A DNA stretch of 35,676 bases, taken from Bacteroidales bacterium UBA3754. GTDB taxonomy: Bacteria; Bacteroidota; Bacteroidia; Bacteroidales; UBA1715. Each line of letters starts with the position of its first letter. Position 1 is the first letter of the stretch. Shown in pieces: positions 1 to 8,900 of this stretch. The position numbers and the translations under genes are program-made. The notes below the pieces were generated by a model, which ran no database searches, was not told the origin of the DNA, and saw nothing but the letters and a program-made list of their open reading frames with translations. Where the stretch lies: positions 1 through 35,676 of the forward strand of contig DFGI01000016.1 in NCBI GenBank assembly GCA_002371705.1, in the 5' to 3' direction.

Positions 1-114
1 AATCATATGTCACCAAAGAGTATCTTATGCATATCTGGGCACAAAGATAGTCGTTCTCATTGAAATGAACTATAATAATATAGTTATCTGGTTTTATTTA
101 ATTTCAATCAACAC

Positions 115-182
115 CAGTTCGGCTGGCGGTCGGATTACAAATCCGACCGAACTAAATTACAAATCCGACCGAACAATCCAGC
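115..182. repeat. REP-like hairpin cluster (GGTCGGATT family)
   Basis: A perfect hairpin lies at 127-149: arms CGGTCGGATT and AATCCGACCG, loop ACA. A second half-copy of the right arm (ATTACAAATCCGACCGAAC) follows at 156-174. An outer GGCTGG (121-126) is matched by CCAGCC at 177-182, so the inverted repeats are nested. Related hairpins occur at 1915-1937 and 2048-2070. This looks like a dispersed, non-coding palindromic family. Function is unknown. Confidence 0.75.
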
Positions 183-209
183 CTTTTCAATGATTGTTTT
201 ATCACGGAA

Positions 210-497
210 ATGTGTGAGATATGTCGTCCTAACGACAAGAATCTTACAAAAGAACAGCATAAGGAAATTGAAAGTAATATTAGGAAAAGATTAGATTGGA
301 TGCGAGAAACAAACTTTTTTAATCAATTTAAAGTAGTTATTCTGGCATGTGGTCCTTATGCAGAAGCAATAAAAAATGATGAAGTGTTGCGAAAAGACTT
401 GTTTGGTGAAGCGTTTATTGTTTATTGTAATCAACTTACAAGATGGGATAAACGTTTAGAAAATAAAATACCAGATATTCAAAGGAATTTGTATTAA
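210..497 (+). CDS. Hypothetical protein, possibly a truncated gene
   Basis: A 95-residue soluble, charged protein that I do not recognise. It has no signal peptide or membrane segment. It begins MCEICRPND, has a hydrophobic centre (KVVILACGPY) and a basic, amphipathic C-terminal part. The reading frame is open only back to a TAA at 153-155, inside the palindromic repeat at 115-182, so the repeat sits directly at the 5' edge of the open frame. That fits either a small intact gene or the remnant of a longer gene cut by the repeat. The two Cys near the N-terminus (CEIC) could bind metal, but no second pair is present. No clear TAnnTTTG promoter is visible in front of it. Coding status is uncertain. 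Confidence 0.4.
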   Translation: MCEICRPNDKNLTKEQHKEIESNIRKRLDWMRETNFFNQFKVVILACGPYAEAIKNDEVLRKDLFGEAFIVYCNQLTRWDKRLENKIPDIQRNLY

Positions 498-510
498 ATT
501 TCAATATTTT

Positions 511-540
511 GGAATGTTAGAGAATTTTTGTTTATTTTTG
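511..540 (+). promoter_or_regulatory. Bacteroidota-type promoter for the LRR gene
   Basis: TATTTTTG at 533-540 matches the -7 consensus TAnnTTTG. A TTTTGG at 507-512 lies at about the distance expected for the -33 TTTG element. The predicted start near 546 leaves a leader of about 115 nt before the ATG at 662. Confidence 0.55.
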
Positions 541-661
541 CACGTAGATAATGAATTTTACGAATCTGCGAAAGTTTTAAAAGATTAAAATTTTACAGAG
601 AATACCAAAGATGGACAATTTTATTTTTGAAAAAATCAATCATTATAAAAAATAAATACGT

Positions 662-1852
662 ATGAAAAGATTTTGTTTTTTAGTAGTATTTACTTTTGGT
701 TATGTATTTTCCATTGTTGCGTCAGAAACGTCAGTTAATGGGATTTATTATAATTTTGATAAAACAAATTTTACGGCAAAAGTAACGTATAAAGGAGCTG
801 AAGATGATTGGATGTATGACTACACCGGAGAGGAACAATATGTAGGAATTCTCAATGTTCCCGAAACGGTTGTGTATGAGGGCGACACTTATACCGTTAT
901 TGGATTTGATGATGATGCGTTGATTGGTAGTAAATTGTTGGAAATTTTAGTAATTCCTGCCACGGTTACGGAATTTGGTACAGGAGTGTTTACCCTTTGT
1001 AATTCGTTGCATACAATTTACATTGATGAAGGAAATTCGACTTTTTTCATGTATGATAAAGTTATGTATAAACGAAATCCGTTGAGTTTGTTTTTTGTGC
1101 CACGAGCAGTAAGTGGAAGTATCGAGGTTTATTCTGGAATTACAACAATACCGAGTTCGGCTTTTCAGTCTTGTAATATTACAGAAGTAATTATACCAGA
1201 AAGTGTTACGACGATTAAAGATGGTGCGTTTAATAATTGTATTTGGTTGGACAATGTAGTTATGGGAAATCGGGTATCTTCTATTGAAAGAGATGCTTTT
1301 AGTTCTTGTTCTTCTTTGCAAGAAATAGAATTTCCTGCTTCTTTGCAAACTATTGGGAATTCCGCATTTTCCAGTTGTGAATGTTTGTCTAAAATAACAT
1401 TAAACAATGGTTTAAAAACGATTGGAAGTTATGCTTTTAGTCATTGTTCGTTGCTTTCATCTGTAACTTTGCCAAATAGTTTGACTTTGATTGACGATAA
1501 GGCTTTTTATTTTTGTGAATCGCTCAAAAAAGTAAACAACAACAGCAATCTTGATATTCAAATTGGTGCAGAAACGCACGGTTATGTTGCGTATTATGCA
1601 ACGGAAGTTATTACGGGAACGGAATCCAGTGTGTCTTTTACGGAAATTTTTTCAACTCCGATTTTTTCTATGAAAAATGGAGAAATTCATTTTGAACATG
1701 TAAAAAAATCTCACGTTTCGATTTTTACGATTGATGGGAAATTGATTTTTTCTCGCAAAGTTGATGAAGATTCATTTTCTTTGCCACTTTCGGTAGGGCA
1801 ATATATTGTGCGTATTGATTCGAAAGGATATAACGTGATGATTACGAAATGA
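662..1852 (+). CDS. Secreted BspA-like leucine-rich repeat protein with T9SS-type C-terminal tail
   Basis: A 396-residue protein. Residues 1-21 form a signal peptide (MKRFCFLVVFTFGYVFSIVA). Residues about 85-300 carry LRR_5 (BspA-like) repeats of about 23 residues, with recurring units of the form IPxSVTxIxxxAFxxCxxL (for example around VTTIKDGAFNNC and LQTIGNSAFSSC). The last 60 residues (VSIFTIDGKLIF ... SVGQYIVRI ... MITK) have the beta-sandwich pattern of a T9SS type A sorting domain. BspA-like LRR proteins are typically surface-exposed and bind host or matrix proteins, and a surface role here is inferred. The gene stands alone, with its own promoter upstream and a strong terminator 8 bp after the stop. 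Family confidence is high, and the ligand is unknown. Confidence 0.85.
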   Translation: MKRFCFLVVFTFGYVFSIVASETSVNGIYYNFDKTNFTAKVTYKGAEDDWMYDYTGEEQYVGILNVPETVVYEGDTYTVIGFDDDALIGSKLLEILVIPATVTEFGTGVFTLCNSLHTIYIDEGNSTFFMYDKVMYKRNPLSLFFVPRAVSGSIEVYSGITTIPSSAFQSCNITEVIIPESVTTIKDGAFNNCIWLDNVVMGNRVSSIERDAFSSCSSLQEIEFPASLQTIGNSAFSSCECLSKITLNNGLKTIGSYAFSHCSLLSSVTLPNSLTLIDDKAFYFCESLKKVNNNSNLDIQIGAETHGYVAYYATEVITGTESSVSFTEIFSTPIFSMKNGEIHFEHVKKSHVSIFTIDGKLIFSRKVDEDSFSLPLSVGQYIVRIDSKGYNVMITK

Positions 1853-1860
1853 TGAGAACA

Positions 1861-1893
1861 AAAAAAGGAGATTGAAAAAATCTCCTTTTTTTT
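1861..1893 (+). terminator. Rho-independent terminator of the LRR gene
   Basis: A perfect stem AAAAAAGGAGATT / AATCTCCTTTTTT with a short GAAA loop, ending in a run of T. It starts 8 bp after the LRR stop codon. The A-tract on the other side could let it work in both directions against the convergent lptB. Confidence 0.9.
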
Positions 1894-1914
1894 ATTAAAA
1901 TTCTTCTTCCAGTT

Positions 1915-1937
1915 CGGCTGGATTTGCAATCCAGCCG
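1915..1937. repeat. REP-like hairpin, GGCTGGATT variant
   Basis: Arms CGGCTGGATT and AATCCAGCCG with loop TGC. Same 10-3-10 architecture as the hairpins at 127-149 and 2048-2070, but two bases in each arm differ and the changes are compensatory. A degraded copy (GATTTGTAATCCGTC) follows at about 1951-1965. Confidence 0.75.
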
Positions 1938-2047
1938 CTATGAATATGATGATTTGTAATCCGTCACATAAACAACGCCCCACATTTTGTAATTGTGTTT
2001 ATTTGCTGCTTGTTGTTTTCTCGCATTGAAAATGCTGGTATTCGTTG

Positions 2048-2070
2048 CGGTCGGATTGCAAATCCGACCG
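2048..2070. repeat. REP-like hairpin, GGTCGGATT variant
   Basis: Arms CGGTCGGATT and AATCCGACCG with loop GCA. The arms are identical to those of the copy at 127-149 and only the loop differs. It is followed by AACAG, as the first copy is followed by AAC. Confidence 0.75.
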
Positions 2071-2093
2071 AACAGGTATAGCATATTTATTCT

Positions 2094-2127
2094 GTTCCAT
2101 TTCTTTCGGCGGCGAAAGAAATGGAAC
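2094..2127. repeat. 15-bp perfect palindrome downstream of lptB
   Basis: Arms GTTCCATTTCTTTCG and CGAAAGAAATGGAAC with loop GCGG, ending 7 bp from the lptB stop codon. No U-tract follows on the lptB strand, so it is not a classic terminator, though it could block transcription or protect the mRNA 3' end. The first 28 nt (from 2093) recur exactly at 29203-29230. Confidence 0.7.
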
Positions 2128-2134
2128 AAAACAA

Positions 2135-2863
2135 CTATTTTCTCAACTCAAAATTACTTCCCAAATACACGCGGCGAACTTCGGGGTCGTCGGCGAGTTC
2201 CTGTGCGGTGCCTGATTTGAAAATTGTGCCTTCAAACAGAATGTTTGCCTTGTCGGTGATGGAAAGTGTTTCGTCAACGTTGTGGTCGGTGATGAGAATA
2301 CCAATATTCCTGTCTTTTAAGTCGCGGACAATGCGTTGGATTTCTTCAACAGCAATCGGGTCAACGCCGGCAAATGGTTCGTCAAGAAGTATGAATTTTG
2401 GGTCGCTCGCCAAGGCACGTGCAATCTCGGTACGACGGCGCTCACCACCCGAAAGCTGGATACCAAGGTTTTTGCGGATGTGCATCAGATTGAAATCAGC
2501 CAGCAATTCTTCAAGTTTCTCTTTTTGCTCCTTGCGGGTAAGTTCTGTCATTTCCAAAATCGACAGAATATTGTCTTCCACCGACAGCGTGCGGAACACC
2601 GATGCCTCCTGCGCCAGATAGCCGATGCCTTTCCGCGCCCGTAGATATACTGGGTCGGAGGTGATATCCTTGTCGTCTAGGAAAATTTTTCCGCCGTCGG
2701 GATTTATCAAGCCCATTACCATATAAAAAGATGTTGTTTTTCCGGCTCCGTTCGGACCAAGCAAACCAACTATCTCGCCTTGTTTCACACTAAAAGAAAC
2801 TTGCTGTACGACCGTTCTGTTGCCGTACTTCTTCATTAAATTTTCTGTTCGTAGAATAGACAT
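2135..2863 (-). CDS. lptB: LPS export ABC transporter ATP-binding protein LptB
   Basis: A 242-residue ABC ATPase that powers lipopolysaccharide extraction from the inner membrane together with LptF/LptG. Visible motifs are Walker A (GPNGAGKTT), Q-loop (YLAQE), signature (LSGGERRR), Walker B (FILLDEPFAGVDP) and the H-loop His (ITDHNV). The length and the FAGVDP and DHNVDETL stretches are typical of LptB rather than of generic ABC ATPases. The start is taken at the ATG giving MSILRTEN. An upstream in-frame ATG would add 24 residues unlike the family. It is transcribed away from the giant SprB-like gene, with a divergent promoter region between them. No other lpt genes are in the window. Confidence 0.93.
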   Translation of the reverse strand: MSILRTENLMKKYGNRTVVQQVSFSVKQGEIVGLLGPNGAGKTTSFYMVMGLINPDGGKIFLDDKDITSDPVYLRARKGIGYLAQEASVFRTLSVEDNILSILEMTELTRKEQKEKLEELLADFNLMHIRKNLGIQLSGGERRRTEIARALASDPKFILLDEPFAGVDPIAVEEIQRIVRDLKDRNIGILITDHNVDETLSITDKANILFEGTIFKSGTAQELADDPEVRRVYLGSNFELRK

Positions 2864-2910
2864 TTCTCTAACTTTTGCACCCGAAAATATAAAATTTTCA
2901 AAATCTACGG

Positions 2911-2918
2911 CAAAAATA
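2911..2918 (-). promoter_or_regulatory. Candidate -7 element for lptB
   Basis: On the minus strand this reads TATTTTTG, matching TAnnTTTG. The predicted start is about 40 nt upstream of the lptB ATG. The -33 element is weak. It lies only 25 bp from the opposite-strand promoter at 2943-2950. Confidence 0.4.
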
Positions 2919-2942
2919 TGTGAAAAAGTCTTCAAAAATCCT

Positions 2943-2950
2943 TAACTTTG
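2943..2950 (+). promoter_or_regulatory. Candidate -7 element for the SprB-like operon
   Basis: TAACTTTG matches TAnnTTTG. The predicted start is about 30 nt before the GTG at 2985. No good -33 TTTG is visible, which may mean activator dependence. Confidence 0.45.
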
Positions 2951-2984
2951 CGATAAGTGTTAAAATACTCTTTTTGAACGATAG

Positions 2985-5900
2985 GTGGATTTACGTTCTA
3001 AAATACAAAGAATTATACTGACTCTTTTAGCGTCGGTTGTTGGTTTCGTTGCAGTTGCACAAGATGATGAACCCGAAGAAGAGTTCAAAATCAAGGGAAT
3101 TGGAACGGTGAAAATTTTCCGAATACAGCCATCGTGTCCGGAACCTTCGAATGCTACTCTGAAGGCAATCCTTACGACAAACGAAACGCTTAACTACACG
3201 TTGGTGGAAATTGGTCACCAGGAATGGTATGCGGGTAATTCAATAACGGAGAGCGACAATGTAACCATAGAACCTTCAACAGAATACACATACACATACA
3301 CAAATCTGAAGTATAAAACAGATGAGACGTTCAACTACAACTTCTTTGTGAAGGACGCGTACGGAAATATTTTATACACTTCGCAATGGTACAATTTTGA
3401 ACGGCCTCAATATACCGCTGATTTTTCAGTGCTTCGTGGCGCTGGTTGCGAGGGACAGGCCGTGGGCTCGGCAGCGGTAAATTCGGTGCAGTTGCAACGT
3501 GGACCGCAAACAGTTGATTTTGAACCATTGTCGTATTATTGGACAAAAGAAGGTGATGCGTCATTTCCGCCCCATGCAGGCGAATCGCAGGTTGACGAGT
3601 TGGGCGAAGGCACCTATTATGTAAATATTGAAGTTGATAAAGTTGACGGCAATAGTTGTTTTGTAAAATCCGACCCGATTACCGTGTCGAAAGTTGATGT
3701 GTCAATTTCAGCAAATGTTGACTGGAACGTGGTTTGTAAAGGTGCTTCAACGGGTGCCGCCACAGCCACGGTTACCAATGCGTTTGAACCGTTTACGGTA
3801 AAATGGGACGGAAAAGTTGACCCTGCTGCAATACAAACGAATAACGAAGAAACTCATACATTCACCGTGCAAAGCCAGTCGCTTGCCGCTGGTGAGGATA
3901 TGGTGGTTTCGGTAGTCGATAATATTGGTTGTTCAGCAGAAACTACAATCACCATCACAGAACCTGAAATTGGTTTGATTTTGAAAGAAGAATCCCGTAA
4001 GGATTTGGTTTGCCGCGATATGCCGACAGGTGAAATCAAGTTTACGTCGGAAAATGGCGTGGGAAGCGTTTCGTATTCGTGGGACGACGACCCATCAACA
4101 TCATCGGAAAGAACAGGCTTACAAGGTGACTTTGATTATACGATTACAGTTACGGATGAGGCTGGTTGCGAGGACAAAAAAACGTTCCAACTTGACCAAC
4201 CTGACACAAAAGTTTCTGTTTTGCTGGTCAATGGTAAAGACCCGAGCTGTTACGGCTATTCCGATGGCTCAATAACTGTTAAGGCCAATGGCGGAACGGT
4301 TGATGCGCCAAGCGATTATGTGTATGAATGGCATAAGAAAATTGGCGAGGATGTTTCTTTATTAACAGGAACGCAAACACTTCTCGAATCACTTTCTGGT
4401 GGCGATAATACAGAGTATCAGATAATTGCATACGATAAAAATGGTTGCGTGAGCGACACGCTGAAACATTCTCTCGACCAACCAGAGTCAATGAATCCAA
4501 AAGTCACCATCAATGGTGATGAAATAACCAATCTCATATTGAAGTGTGATGTGGACAATGCCTCGGTGCACGCTTCTGCTTCGGGGGGAACGGGCGAAAA
4601 ATTGTATGACTGGGGCAATGGGGAATATGGTTCAACGCAAACAAAGAATTTGGAAGCAGGCGACTATACTATTAATATTAAAGATGCAAATGGTTGTATT
4701 GAACCTGTTTCTGTTTCGATAGTGGAACCTGAAGTTATGGTTATCACAATTACGGAGGAACAAATCATTGCCTGCCACGGCGAAAAGGGAATTCTGAAAG
4801 CCAGTGTTACGGGAGGTAGCGGAGTTTATACTTCGTATGCGTGGTTTAATAGTAATGATGTAAAAATTTCAGACGGAGAAACTTCGGGTTTGGTCGCTGT
4901 TGGTGAATATAAAGTGCAAGTTACCGATGATAGTGGCTGTAAACAAAAAAATACGTATGAATTAACTGAGCCTGAAGAACTTACATTACATATTTCTGTT
5001 TCCGAGAAAACGTGTGAATCGGTCGCTTTGGGTGAATTGCTCACCGATGTGCAAGGTGGTGTGATGGACTATTCTTACACGTGGTCGCAAAAGGATTCTC
5101 CTGAATCTTCTGAAGAAACTGTGGTTGGAAATATCAATACAAGTATGGGCGATTTAAGTCCGCTCATTACATATAAATTAGTTGTGACTGATGCCAACGG
5201 CTGTACCGTGGCAGACTCCATTGATATGCGGAAAATTGCAACGTATCAGTTGAATGTGAATCAAAAACTGGTGTCGTGTCCTGTTTCGGAATTCAACAAA
5301 GCTAATGCGGCAAATACCAACGACGGTGTTCTTACTGCTGAGGTCGTTGGCGGTTATGCTCCGTTTACAGTAACATGGACAGATGGCGCAATTACCCGCG
5401 AATTTGAGGATGTTAAAGAACGTGAAAATATTGGGAAAACGTGGAAAACGGATAAGGATTATACGAACTCCGACACGGGTGAAAATCTTTCGAAGGTTTC
5501 GGTGAAAAATGTGCCAGTAGGCAATTACACTGCCACGGTCGTAGATTTTCGAGGTTGCGTGCTTACACAATCTGTCGCGTTGGAGTCTCAGCCACCTATT
5601 GAAATTAAAAAATTGTCTGTTACTCCGTCGGCATGTAAATATGCAACTGGTAGCGCTACGGTGGTGCTTGCTCAGGGTACGGGAAATGGAAATATGAGTG
5701 ATTTCACCTACGAATGGATTGATACATTAAATGAAGTGGTATATTCAGGAGTTGGTGCAAGCGCGATGTCTGTCACAAATATTTCAGCACAGCCATATAC
5801 ATTAAAAATCACTGATACAGAAGGTTGTATAATAGAAACACAGGCAGAAGTCGTTGAAAAATCGTCATTGAAAATCACACCATTGGTCATCAACGGCATA

Positions 5901-8900
5901 ATCCACTGTGAAGGCGGAAAAACTGGTTCGGCAATGGCAACAGCCATCAACGATAACAAAGAAAATCCTGTATTCAAATATAAATGGTCAGCTGGCGACT
6001 ACGATGTGAATACTGGGCGTGTTACGAACTTACCTGTTGGCACTCACACTGTTACGGTAACCGATGAAGAGGGATGTACGGCATCGGGAACAGTTGATAT
6101 GGTTGAAGACGAAATATTGCAAATTACACAGTCGCAGCAAGAAAATGTGCTGTGCTATGGCGGTTCCGATGGCTATATCACTATCACTGAAATTCAAGGT
6201 GGGGTGGAACCATATTCTGTATTGTGGAGCAATGGCGAAAAAACGTATGGTATCGCTAATCTGAAAAAAGGAAACTATACGGTGAAAGTCAGCGACAATA
6301 GTGGTTGCTCTTATACGAAGAAATTCGAGGTGACCGAGCCAGATAAACTTGAATTCACAATAGCGACTACTGAATTGAAATGTCCAGGTAATTGCGACGG
6401 AACAGCTTCCATCACGGCTACCGGTGGTGTTGCTCCGTATGCATACGAATGGTCGAACGATAATTTTACTGATGTCACGGAAGCAAGCAATTATGCTTCG
6501 TTATGTTTGGGTACTTATACAGCGGCAGTTACCGATGCACATAATTGTCGTTCTGAAGAACAAACGTTCAAAGTTGAAGGTAGAACCGAGGTGTTGCGCA
6601 TTTCGAGTGTGCCTGCGCTCATATTCCCAAAATGTGGGGAACCTCCTTCAGGAAAAATAACAGTAAATGCAGTAGGAACAATACAAAGCAATCAGGAAAC
6701 GGGCTACTCGTACGTTTGGACACGAAATGGTTCGCCAATTTCCACTACGGAAAATAGTTCGAACACTAACACTATTTCAAACTTGGCTGTTGGTACGTAT
6801 GCCCTCACACTTACCGATGGAACTTGTAGGTTTGATACTACTTTCACGTTGAAGAACAGCGATATAACGGCAAAAGGCACGTTTGTGTATGACAAGTCGC
6901 TTTGCGATGGTGAAACTTATACACTTCATATTGATAATGAGTCAATTGCGGGCTATCACGATTATGTGTGGACAAATGTTGAAACAGGAGAGGTGGTTTC
7001 TAACCAAGCAACGGCCGAGTCATTGCGGAATGGAAAATATACGGTTTCTGCAATCGATAATACCAGCTGCGAATTTATTGATGAAGTAACCATTGAAGAA
7101 AAAGTGTTGGAGGTTTCGGTAAAAGCAACCGATGCGATTTGCTATGGAGAACAGAATGGTTCTGTTGAAGCGGAAATTACCAACACAATGGGCGAAGTTA
7201 CGTACGATTGGTATAGTGAAGAAGACAACCAGATTGTGGCTTCAGGACAAACAATTAGTGTGTATGCAGGAAAATATTATGTGGAAGCATACGACGAAAA
7301 TCATAAAAATTGTAAGATTCAATCAAAATCGGTTACAGTGGGACAACCACAAAAAATGATTGTTGTACCGTCAACGGAAAAAATGCCATATTGTAAAGAT
7401 AAATCTGGTGAGATTTCGGTGGAAGTCACACACGGCGTTGGCGCATATACTTTTGAATTACGAAAAGAGAATGGAAATCTTGCCGTTCCTAAGAAACAAG
7501 CTTTGAAAGGTTCAACAGTGTTTACTGGCGTGTGGGCTGACGAGTTGTTCACCGTACGGGTGATTGATAAAAATGGATGCACCGTAGATACCACAAAATC
7601 AATTTCCGATATTCCACATTATACGCTTCAGGGTATCTTGGTCGAACCCGTACACTGTGTGGGCGATGCCAATGCGGAATTGCAGGTTGTGGTTTTGTCA
7701 ACCGAAGAAAATACGTTCGAGCCATATTCCTATGTGTGGAGTCACGATGTGAATGAAACGTCGAATGTTGCAACTGGCTTGCCTGCCGGTAAATATCAGG
7801 TTTCGGTTACCGATGGAAAAGGATGTAAAATTTCGTACGATTTTGAAGATGTGAAGGACGCGCTTCCTATGGCGATTGAATTTTATGAAAGTCCTGGTAT
7901 ATTGTGTAACGGTGGCAAAGGTAATTTGTTGATAGACATATCATCGGGGGGAAGTGGCAGCTACGTTTACGATTGGTATGATACGGAAGGTGAATTGATA
8001 TATCATTCTGAATATCCGCAGTTTAATGATTTGTCGGCAGGAACATATAAAGTTGTGGTTACCGATAAATATGGCTGCTCTGGCGAAAATACGACTCAAT
8101 TGCAGGAACCTTCAGAATTGACGGCGATATTCTCGGTACAGGAAACGCAATGTGGCGAAAATGCTGCTGTCGGTGTCATTACACTTGAAAATGTTTCAGG
8201 TGGTCTCGAAGGTAGTGAATATCGTTTTCGTTGGAACAATGATTCACAATGGACTGAATTTTCTTCAGAAGAAAACCGCGTGCTTTCCGGTTTAACGGCT
8301 GGGGAGTATTCCTGCACCATTACCAATGCAAAAAATCCTGACGATTGTTATATTGTTGAAACAATGAACACCAGTCCGGTAATGCCAATGTCTATCAAAA
8401 CAAAAACGCATCCTGCTCGTTGTAGCTATTATACCGACGATGATTTGCGTAAAAATGGCTCAGACGGAACTGCTGAGGTTACCGAATTAATGGTTTCGTC
8501 GCGCGACTATGTTGTGATTTCTCCTGCTTCGCTGGATTCATATACGTTTACTTGGGATGATGACTCATTGCAGACAGGTAAACTCGCAAAAAATTTGATT
8601 GCTCGCGATTATGCGGTTACGGTTACTGGACCAAACGGTTGTTCAAAAACTTTCGATGCGGGTACTGTTGGTTCAAATATCACGTTAACAGCTGAAATTA
8701 TCGCTTCTGATGATTCATCAAAACTGCGGAAAACCATTTGTTTGGGTGATTCTCTCGAACTGACAGCAAATGTAAAGGCACGTTTTTATAATGGATACCA
8801 ACCTTCAATGGAAGAAGTGGAATTTGAATGGGAATCCGTCGCTGAAAACTGCACTGCTCATATAGCAGGAGCAAAATCGTTGACAGCATTGGTTACGCCA

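Noticed and set aside
127..182. CRISPR-like array at the repeated hairpins
   Set aside because: The repeats are palindromic, unevenly spaced and too few, with no unique spacers of constant length and no cas genes.
2121..2621. 166-codon open frame on the plus strand opposite lptB
   Set aside because: Ser/Arg-rich antisense of the LptB motifs. It begins inside the palindrome and has no ribosome site.
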